47,258 nt of DNA, taken from positions 1 through 47,258 of the forward strand of contig NZ_JADQBH010000223.1 of the NCBI RefSeq assembly GCF_016278715.1. Direction: 5' to 3'. Below the pieces are notes generated by a model that did not search any database, had not been told where the DNA came from, and was given only the letters and a program-made list of their open reading frames with translations. Of the stretch, positions 39,473 through 46,200 are shown piece after piece. The position numbers and the translations under genes were made by a program. The DNA is from Marinilabilia sp. (lineage in GTDB: Bacteria > Bacteroidota > Bacteroidia > Bacteroidales > Marinilabiliaceae). Each line of letters starts with the position of its first letter. Positions within the stretch are counted from its first letter, which is position 1.

Positions 39473-40835
39473 TTGACGTAAGAACTTCAGTGTTTTTATT
39501 TTTTAAATACTCCAGTAGCTTCTCCAAAACCGGATCTCCTCCTTTCATATATTCCCTGGCAATATAAGGGATTGGGATGTCCGGCCGGACAATGCCGTCT
39601 TTAGCTTTGGTATATTCATCGTATTGGATAGTAGAAAAAGCAAACGGATTATCAAGAAATTCTCCTGACGCAACCTCTCCATATTTCAATGCATTAAAGG
39701 CCAATGGTTCTCCCACTAAAGTGGCTATTTCATTATATTGGCAAATATTAGCAAAACTGGCAGCAATAGATCCAGTGCTGCGACTAATCAAAACATATAC
39801 CTTGAGATTGGGAACGAACAAGGATGAATCAAGTGCAAATGAGTGAAAAACATTTTCGGAAGGTAAACTCAACACTTGTCCATACTGTGATTCATCAAAT
39901 CCATAATCCTTCGTAATTTTTGACACCCTCGCTTTGGCATCTTCCAAATAGTGAAGGCTGTCCTTATCCGAGAAAAAAGAGAAAAACAAATTTAAATCAT
40001 TCCCCGAACCTCCAGGATTCTCTCTTAAATCGATAATTAAATCAGAATAACCAGATTGACTCATTTCTTCGGTGAGTTTTCTGAATTTCTTTAAAATGTA
40101 TCCGTTATTTTCAAATTCACGGATTTTAAAATAACCTAAAGAATAATCCGGCATTATCTTCCCTTCGCAAAAGCGACCTTCTTTAACTAAATAATTTGGA
40201 TAACGCATTCCATTGATTGTCACAGACTTTTCTTCATTATTTCGAATAAAATCAATTTTGTATTCCGGATATATCTGGTAATTCATATACCAAACTAAGT
40301 TGCCTACATCCACATACCGGTCACGGTAATAATAGCGCAGGTATTCTTTTACCGGGATATCATTAATAGATTTTATCAAGTCACCTCTTTTCAATCCCTC
40401 ATCATAAAAAGAATTAACCAATAAGGAGTCGTTGATACAAAGTCCCCGAAATGGAGGCACCATAATTGAGGCTGTTTTATATTTAAGTTCAGGAAATTTT
40501 CTAAAAACAGGAATAATTCTAAAATGAGGATCTTCATTATTAATAAAATCCATCAATTTGCGCGCCTGAAAAACTATTTCAGCATCGTTCAATTTATGCG
40601 AGGGAATAGATTCTCCTATTGTTTCAATTAGTTCATCAATCTCTCTGTTTCCTAAGCTATCAAAAGAATAGGGGTGATATTTTTGAATTCGGTTTATGAA
40701 CAGTTCAATCCTTTCCCTCGTTAACACCGTATCTTGTTTCTCCACATAGGAAATATACTGTTCTCGCACAAACAAATTTGGACTACAGCTCAGAAAAAGA
40801 AAACAAAAAACAACTTCAAAAAGAAAAGTCTTCAT
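39465..40835 (-). CDS. S41-family protease lipoprotein of the RiPP cluster
   Basis: A lipoprotein signal (FLFLS-Cys17) places it outside the inner membrane. A PDZ-like segment lies at about 130-205 (DEGLKRGDLIKSINDIPV). The S41 catalytic core is at about 230-425: LIIDLRENPGGSG at 266-277, the nucleophile probably Ser356 in SRSTGSIAASFA, and Lys384 in NALKYGEVASG as the candidate base, then GIVRPDIPI. The serine motif is looser than the usual TxSAAE pattern. It lies between the precursor and the maturase genes. It may trim or degrade the exported peptide, or protect the cell; PCAT already supplies leader cleavage. Confidence 0.85.
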   Translation of the reverse strand: MKTFLFEVVFCFLFLSCSPNLFVREQYISYVEKQDTVLTRERIELFINRIQKYHPYSFDSLGNREIDELIETIGESIPSHKLNDAEIVFQARKLMDFINNEDPHFRIIPVFRKFPELKYKTASIMVPPFRGLCINDSLLVNSFYDEGLKRGDLIKSINDIPVKEYLRYYYRDRYVDVGNLVWYMNYQIYPEYKIDFIRNNEEKSVTINGMRYPNYLVKEGRFCEGKIMPDYSLGYFKIREFENNGYILKKFRKLTEEMSQSGYSDLIIDLRENPGGSGNDLNLFFSFFSDKDSLHYLEDAKARVSKITKDYGFDESQYGQVLSLPSENVFHSFALDSSLFVPNLKVYVLISRSTGSIAASFANICQYNEIATLVGEPLAFNALKYGEVASGEFLDNPFAFSTIQYDEYTKAKDGIVRPDIPIPYIAREYMKGGDPVLEKLLEYLKNKNTEVLTSNE

Positions 40836-40892
40836 ATATCGTATTATTAAGGTAAAGGGAGAGCAAAAAAGTAAACTCTCCCCTTCAAGTAT

Positions 40893-41069
40893 TTAACCAG
40901 AAATAGTTTCCCCTGATGGTTCTGTCCCCACTGCAATTCTGATTTTTCTAGCTCTTTTTTTGCAAGAAAGACAAATTCCTTTTCCAGTCATCCCACCTTG
41001 GATAACTTGAAGTTGTTGAGGAGTCATTCTTTCAAACTTAGACTCATTTAAAACACTAATTCTATTCAT
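40893..41069 (-). CDS. RiPP precursor peptide with double-glycine leader
   Basis: This 58-residue reading frame encodes the probable substrate of the cluster. Leader (1-26): starts MNRISVLNESKFER and ends LQVIQGG, with Leu at -7, Ile at -4 and Gly-Gly at -2/-1, the consensus for C39 cleavage. Core (27-58): begins MTGKGICLSCKKRARKIR, with two cysteines as CLSC (33 and 36) and a strongly basic patch, then a Ser/Thr/Gly/Glu-containing tail ending ETISG. It looks like the Bacteroidota GG-leader natural-product precursors (TIGR04149-like). It lies 57 bases upstream of the S41 gene and is transcribed in the same direction as the maturase, PCAT and HlyD genes. Confidence 0.85.
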   Translation of the reverse strand: MNRISVLNESKFERMTPQQLQVIQGGMTGKGICLSCKKRARKIRIAVGTEPSGETISG

Positions 41070-41172
41070 TTTTCTGTGATTTAAAATTTCCGCCTACTCT
41101 TCCCCTTTTCGGCATCCGGGGCATTCACTTTCCGGCCGGGATAACTTAAATGCAGGGTAAAAATATGGCTGT

Positions 41173-41195
41173 CCACTCCTAAATTTTTGGAGTGG
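41173..41195 (-). other. Small hairpin at the HTH gene 3' end
   Basis: CCACTCC (41173-41179) pairs with GGAGTGG (41189-41195) around 9 bases, overlapping the HTH stop codon and lying about 100 bases upstream of the precursor start. There is no T-run, so it is not a normal terminator; it could tune expression between the two genes. Confidence 0.35.
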
Positions 41196-41535
41196 TGTAA
41201 TTTTTAGAAATTCTAAATAAAAAGGAATGTTTTTTCTTTTCCGGAGGATGACGAAATTCGCCACATGAAATACCTCCCCGGGCCTGATGGAGCTTTTCCC
41301 GGTCAATCACTTCAAAACCACACACAAAATGCATGGGTTCCTCATACTCATAGGTACAACCGTAATGGTTGAAATGAATCTCTGCACCAAGCTCTTTGGC
41401 GGTCTGAAGTAATAAGAAAAGGGAACTTTGTGAAATCTGAAGCTTTTCAGCTAATTCTCCGGCATTACCGGTACAGCGCATCCGGATAAGTCGATCCAGC
41501 TGCTGAAGACGGGTTAGTTGTTTGGTAAAACTCAT
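41179..41535 (-). CDS. Small HTH-domain protein upstream of the RiPP precursor
   Basis: The first 75 or so residues form a DeoR/HTH_11-like helix-turn-helix: MSFTKQLTRLQQLDRLIRM, GNAGELAEKLQISQSSLFLL, KELGAEIHFN, then YEYEEPMHFVCGFEV. The remaining 40 residues (from ARGGISCGEF) are basic and without recognised domain. Similar small HTH proteins are common in Bacteroidota. Position, 109 bases before the precursor and on the same strand, suggests a local regulator. TATTTTG about 80 bases upstream is an imperfect -7 box. Confidence 0.75.
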   Translation of the reverse strand: MSFTKQLTRLQQLDRLIRMRCTGNAGELAEKLQISQSSLFLLLQTAKELGAEIHFNHYGCTYEYEEPMHFVCGFEVIDREKLHQARGGISCGEFRHPPEKKKHSFLFRISKNYTTPKI

Positions 41536-41638
41536 TCAATTGGGGTTTTGGGTAATAATCTATCAGGGATCGCTAACATATCCCTTTTAAAATATCGAAC
41601 GCAAAATACAAAAAAATAAAAAATTTTACCTCCTGCCC

Positions 41639-41696
41639 GTCGTTTCTCACGACAAAACTGTAGACACGAGAGGTTTAAAGCCCCTCGTGCCGAAAC
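41639..41696 (-). repeat. Composite palindromic element (family B copy 3)
   Basis: GTCGT-TTCTC-ACGAC (41639-41653) is followed by a second hairpin CACGAGAGG...CCCCTCGTG (41665-41689, one mismatch) and the shared CCCTCGTGCCGAAAC (41682-41696). It lies 22 bases after the T9SS protein stop codon and may act as its transcript end. Confidence 0.55.
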
Positions 41697-41717
41697 AACT
41701 GAAAGAATTGAGAAAAA

Positions 41718-43598
41718 TTACCTCTTCATTATTTTAAAAACATTTTTATTTAATTTTGTTGAAACTTCAAGAATATAAAGCCCATCAAGCTCCTTCTCTA
41801 AATCGAAACTTATTTTAGTAGCCTTTACATAATTTTTTTCTACTATTACTTTTCCTATTATATTTCTAACTGTAAGCGTAATATCTGAATGCTCCCTTCC
41901 TAAATCAATCTCAAAAATTCCATTTGTTGGGTTTGGAGATATTGATATTCCATAATCAGATGTATTTTCATGAATTGCTGTTGGAACAACAGAGATACAA
42001 TCAGAAGTACCAACACATCCATTATCAACAACCTCAACAGCATAACTACCACTAACAGCAGGAGTAAAGGTTTGATTTGTTTCCGCTGGGATAATTGCAT
42101 AAGAATTATTGCAATCTAACCATTGATACTCCGCCCCATTGACATTTGCTGTTAAGGTTGCCCCGGATTGTGTGACTGAGGCATCTACGCTGGTAACATC
42201 TACAGTGGTTACAATAACACTGTCACAGGATGACGTCTCTGTAAGTAAATTGCTGGTATAAATAACCTGGGAAACAATATTATTCTGAGTAGTCCCGTCG
42301 GGGAAAGTATAACTATCACCGAAACATACAAAATCATTCTCGGTTAAGTTATATGTTGGCGAGATTGTAACATTTGAGTCACCACTTGTTGCAGATCCAC
42401 AATCCCCCGTCACAACACAATAGTAGACGCCTGAATTTGATGGACTCGTTGAAATTGCCAGGGATGATGCATTAGCGCCACTTATAGCACCATTTGTGTT
42501 GTACCATTGGTAGCTGAGAATCCCGGAACCAGAAGCAGATACCGAAATTGAGATCTCCGGACCTCCTTCGCAAGACGACAACAACGGAATTGGCTGAGTT
42601 GTAATTGTAGTTGGATTTAAAAATGAGATGGATGCTGTTCCACAGCTCCCGGGAGTTATACAACCACCTTCCCCTCTGACATAGTATGTTGTCGGCGTTG
42701 TTGGAGCAACATCAAAGCTACTTGTCGCAGTAGTTCCAATTAAGGTGCCTCCACATGAACCTGTATAAACATACCAACTGGTAGCATCATTTAGGTTACC
42801 GGAAATATTAAGGCTCGCATAACTTCCCGAACAGATTGGGTTTGGAGATGTGGTCACAGTTGGCACATCCGGTTCTATACAAGGCGGTAGTACAGTAAAT
42901 GTTACCGGAAAGGGGGTTTGAGAAAAAGCAATTGTATTATCAAAACTCCAGTTACTAACATCATTTATTGCTGCATTGAGTGTTGCTGCATTACCGAAAG
43001 TGATAGCGCCATTGTAAATAAAATTATCATTTTCCACACCTGAATTGTGAACCCAAATTGCATTAACTCCATTCGTAAGCTGAGGCGGAAGTTGAGTTGT
43101 TCCAGTTGAGTTAGCCATTCCATCCCAATCGCTTGTATTGCTTGAGGGTTCAACATTAAAATGAATGCCTGTAATAAACGTTGGCGAAGTTGATGTGCCT
43201 TGATAAATAAATACCTGATCTCCAAAAGATCCAATTGTTGTATTTCCTGTAAGAGATCCAACAGACGCAACGTCAGGGTCTAATGTAGTACCATCGTTAG
43301 CAGCTGTTGTAATATGAATAATACTGCCCGAAGCCATATTACTTGTTGCAGTCCAAATAAGCGTTTCGTCTCCACTTGTAACATAAAAACTGTTGGAAGT
43401 ATTGCTCCAACCCTGATCGGTAATTTTAAGTACTGTATTGACCTCAATATCTTTTAGCAAAAGAAATGAAAAATCATCACTGCCATCGGCGTTTATACCA
43501 ACAAATGCAATATCTCCTGCTGTTAGGGTTGTTTGAGAAAACAAACTGGTACCTGCGAATAACGCAAATACAACTAAGGTAAGTAAACGTTTATTCAT
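41718..43598 (-). CDS. Type IX-secreted surface protein with Ig-like domains
   Basis: The signal peptide MNKRLLTLVVFALFAGTSLFSQ is followed by an N-terminal domain (about 23-240, LTAGDIAFVGINADGSDDFSF) common in Bacteroidota surface proteins. Two or three immunoglobulin-like or PKD-like modules (about 240-530) contain paired cysteines, such as CSGSYASL and SGVYYCVVTGDCG. The C-terminal 80 residues (ISISPNPTNGIFEIDL to GLYILEVSTK and KIMKR) are a type A T9SS sorting domain. It is probably exported across the outer membrane and surface-attached. Substrate or ligand is unknown. Confidence 0.85.
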   Translation of the reverse strand: MNKRLLTLVVFALFAGTSLFSQTTLTAGDIAFVGINADGSDDFSFLLLKDIEVNTVLKITDQGWSNTSNSFYVTSGDETLIWTATSNMASGSIIHITTAANDGTTLDPDVASVGSLTGNTTIGSFGDQVFIYQGTSTSPTFITGIHFNVEPSSNTSDWDGMANSTGTTQLPPQLTNGVNAIWVHNSGVENDNFIYNGAITFGNAATLNAAINDVSNWSFDNTIAFSQTPFPVTFTVLPPCIEPDVPTVTTSPNPICSGSYASLNISGNLNDATSWYVYTGSCGGTLIGTTATSSFDVAPTTPTTYYVRGEGGCITPGSCGTASISFLNPTTITTQPIPLLSSCEGGPEISISVSASGSGILSYQWYNTNGAISGANASSLAISTSPSNSGVYYCVVTGDCGSATSGDSNVTISPTYNLTENDFVCFGDSYTFPDGTTQNNIVSQVIYTSNLLTETSSCDSVIVTTVDVTSVDASVTQSGATLTANVNGAEYQWLDCNNSYAIIPAETNQTFTPAVSGSYAVEVVDNGCVGTSDCISVVPTAIHENTSDYGISISPNPTNGIFEIDLGREHSDITLTVRNIIGKVIVEKNYVKATKISFDLEKELDGLYILEVSTKLNKNVFKIMKR

Positions 43599-43998
43599 CT
43601 TTTTGAATTAAAGGTTAAATATCTAAGAACACATTATATGAAAATCATGTTTGCCAACGCATCCGATAAAACCATAATAACTTAATTGCCATTGACATAA
43701 CTTCCTGTTACACTCAATATATTTATCAGGTTTAATCAAAAGTATCATTTATTCCCAGATAATTTTTAATTATTTGTTAAGGGTTGAATATTATTTGTCA
43801 AACACCTATCTTTTTATCGTTAAGCCACTTACCGCAGAAGGTAAAAGGAAGCTTTTTTATTGTGGATGGCTTTTCATTTCCTCTGGCAACAAACGAAAAA
43901 ATCCGAACAAGGAACTTGTACCTCCATTCCGATCAAGGGGCAGGATCCAAACCATATTCACAGTTAATTTCATAAATTGCACCCCAAATAAAATAAGC

Positions 43999-45816
43999 AT
44001 GATGAGCACAGCCAACAACAGCCCTATAAAATATTACTCTGCCAGGATAACAACTTACAATGCCCAACTAAAAAAGCTTACCCGGTATTTCCGCTTTACC
44101 GCCCCGGCCCGCCTGTTGACTTTTGCCGGATTGATCATCTCAGCATTGTGGTATATAAAGTCAAGATTTGATGAAACATTTTTTTGGTTTTCACTGGGGT
44201 TTCTTGTTTTGTTTGTACTTGCCGTCATCTGGGATTTACGACTTGTACGCAAGCAACGGACACTTAAAGCCCGTCTGAAGGTTAACGAGGACGAATTAAA
44301 ATACCTTCAGCATCAATACAGTGAATTCGATAATGGCAGCGACCTGGCGAAAACCGCCCCGGAACTATCCGGTGATTTCGACCTGTTTGGGGCCGGTTCT
44401 CTTTTTCAGTACCTGAATCGCTGCGTTACCGGCCCGGGACGTGCATTATTGGGAAATGATCTGTCAAAGGGAAAGAGAGCTCCGCAAGAGATTAGAAAAA
44501 ACCAGGAAAGCATCAAAGAATTGTCTGAAAATCCGGAATTCATTGAAGCTTTTCGCGCCCTGGGGTTGCAAGCCAATATGGAAACCAACGAAATAAAGAA
44601 GCTGAAAGAGTGGTTGGACAGTCCTGCCCTCAACACCTCTTTCCTTAAATGGGCAGGAACAGTCTGGCCTTTTCTGATGACTGCCTGGATTGTAACCACT
44701 TCATTGGGCTTCATCAACCCGAATCTAATTTTTATTCCAATCATAGGGGCTTTTCTTTTGGTAGCCTGGAAAAATAAAACCACACAAAAATCGCACGACC
44801 TTTTGGGAAGAAGTGCCAAAACGCTGAAAAAATACGCTGCCTTAATCAGCTTGGTTGAAAACCATCAATTTTCTTCTAAATTACTCCTATCGCTTCAACA
44901 ACAGCTGATCGGTGAAAAACGAGCCGCAAGCCGGGTGCTAAAAAAACTGTTTCGATTACTTGAATTATTCGACTACCGACTCAACCTCATTGCAGGTTCG
45001 CTGTTCAATCTTTTTTTTCTATTCGATTTTCACATGCTGACAGTGCTGGAACAGTGGAAGACTTCACATAAGAATGCTGTCCCCAAATGGTTTGATACTA
45101 TTGCCCGGTTGGATGCTAAGACTTCTTTTGCCGTATTTACATTTAACCACCAGGGGATGGCAGTGTTCCCGGAAGTCCTTGAGGCGCCTTTTACCTATGA
45201 AGCCAAGGAACTGAAACACCCGCTATTGCCCGACAGTGAATGCGTAGGGAATGACATCTCCTTTTCAGGACAACCAAAAATTCTGATTATTACAGGAGCA
45301 AACATGGCCGGCAAAAGTACTTTTTTACGTACCCTCACCGTCAACCTTATTCTAGGAATGAGCGGAGCTCCGGTTTGTGCCCGCGAAATGCGTTTTTCGC
45401 CTTGCGATATCCGCTCAAGCATCAATATCCGCGACTCGCTGGCTCGTCACGAGTCGTACTTCTATGCCGAATTACAACGACTCCAGGGGATTGTTCAGCA
45501 GGTGAAAGAACAACCCAACACCTTCGTGGTATTGGACGAAATTTTGCGGGGCACCAACAGCCTCGACAAACACAATGGTTCTTACGGTCTGCTGGAAAAA
45601 CTCATCGCCCTAAACGCCATTGTGGTCATTGCCACGCATGATTTGGGTATCGGAGAACTGGAAAAACAATATCCCGGGATCGCCCACAACTACTGCTTCG
45701 AAGTAGAACTGGAAGGCGACCATCTGGCTTTCGATTACAAACTAAAGCCTGGCGTCAGTCAGAAACTTAATGCTTCATTTCTGATGAGGAAAATGGGGCT
45801 GGGAATCAACAAATAG
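43999..45816 (+). CDS. Membrane-anchored MutS-like ATPase
   Basis: Starting at the ATG pair at 43999-44004, the protein has 605 residues; the open frame extends to 43774 but that part has no protein-like signal. Two hydrophobic helices lie near the N-terminus (LLTFAGLIISALWYI, FFWFSLGFLVLFVLAVIW) and further ones around FLMTAWIVTTSLGF and LIFIPIIGAFLLVAW. A MutS core-like helical region follows, then a MutS ATPase with Walker A GANMAGKST, SINIRDSLARHESYFYAEL, Walker B FVVLDEILRGTNS and ATHDLGI. There is no MutS mismatch-recognition domain or Smr domain. It is a known Bacteroidota MutS-related family of unknown role; mismatch repair is unlikely. Confidence 0.88.
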   Translation: MMSTANNSPIKYYSARITTYNAQLKKLTRYFRFTAPARLLTFAGLIISALWYIKSRFDETFFWFSLGFLVLFVLAVIWDLRLVRKQRTLKARLKVNEDELKYLQHQYSEFDNGSDLAKTAPELSGDFDLFGAGSLFQYLNRCVTGPGRALLGNDLSKGKRAPQEIRKNQESIKELSENPEFIEAFRALGLQANMETNEIKKLKEWLDSPALNTSFLKWAGTVWPFLMTAWIVTTSLGFINPNLIFIPIIGAFLLVAWKNKTTQKSHDLLGRSAKTLKKYAALISLVENHQFSSKLLLSLQQQLIGEKRAASRVLKKLFRLLELFDYRLNLIAGSLFNLFFLFDFHMLTVLEQWKTSHKNAVPKWFDTIARLDAKTSFAVFTFNHQGMAVFPEVLEAPFTYEAKELKHPLLPDSECVGNDISFSGQPKILIITGANMAGKSTFLRTLTVNLILGMSGAPVCAREMRFSPCDIRSSINIRDSLARHESYFYAELQRLQGIVQQVKEQPNTFVVLDEILRGTNSLDKHNGSYGLLEKLIALNAIVVIATHDLGIGELEKQYPGIAHNYCFEVELEGDHLAFDYKLKPGVSQKLNASFLMRKMGLGINK

Positions 45817-45850
45817 TGTCTATGTTACTTAACATTAGTGTTTTTAAAAA

Positions 45851-45888
45851 AGCCTAAACGCTGAGACGCAATGACGTAAAGATTTTAT
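45851..45888 (+). repeat. Dispersed repeat family A, copy 6
   Basis: AGCCTAAACGCTGAGACGCA followed by ATGACGTAAAG; the best preserved and longest copy in the window, with a T-rich tail like copy 2. Confidence 0.6.
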
Positions 45889-45946
45889 TACAAGAGAGTA
45901 AAAATTAAAATGCCTTAATTTGCAAGTAACAAATTAACAGGCATTT

Positions 45947-45970
45947 GTAATCCCCAGGCTTTGGGATTAC
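45947..45970. repeat. Perfect hairpin GTAATCCC / GGGATTAC
   Basis: Eight-base arms flank the loop CAGGCTTT. It is about 130 bases after the MutS-like gene and could be a repeat or a weak terminator without T-run. Confidence 0.4.
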
Positions 45971-46150
45971 ATAGTATTAACTTTATAATCCAACCCTAAA
46001 AACCCATTTCACCAGATTCACTTCTCTATTCAGGAGGCCTTAATCCTCAAAAAGACAGGATTCATCCAACCGCACCCCTTTCTTATCATAAAGAAGTCTT
46101 CCATCTTTAAATTAGGGGTTTCCATTGATATGCTTTTACCGTAATTTTAC

Positions 46151-46170
46151 TTCAATGTTTCACCATTGAA
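46151..46170. promoter_or_regulatory. Inverted repeat TTCAATG-N6-CATTGAA
   Basis: Perfect 7-base arms end 30 bases upstream of the Calx-beta gene start. It may be an operator or form the 5' leader hairpin; no regulator is assigned. Confidence 0.3.
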
Positions 46171-46200
46171 AGATTGAAGTAAACAATAATCGGAATTATC

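Larger units (their letters stand above)
45817..46200. other. 384-base intergenic region with repeat and inverted repeats
   Basis: No gene. It contains a family A repeat (45851-45888), an 8-bp perfect hairpin GTAATCCC...GGGATTAC (45947-45970), and an inverted repeat close to the next start (46151-46170). Confidence 0.55.

Noticed and set aside
41094-41306. Seventy-codon frame ending ECPGCRKGEE between the HTH gene and the precursor, possibly a second precursor
   Set aside because: It overlaps the HTH gene in another frame for most of its length, has no GG leader, and its protein has no leader-like pattern.
43774-43998. Upstream extension of the MutS-like gene
   Set aside because: The added 75 residues are not protein-like, and the ATG pair at 43999 gives a sensible start just before the membrane helices.
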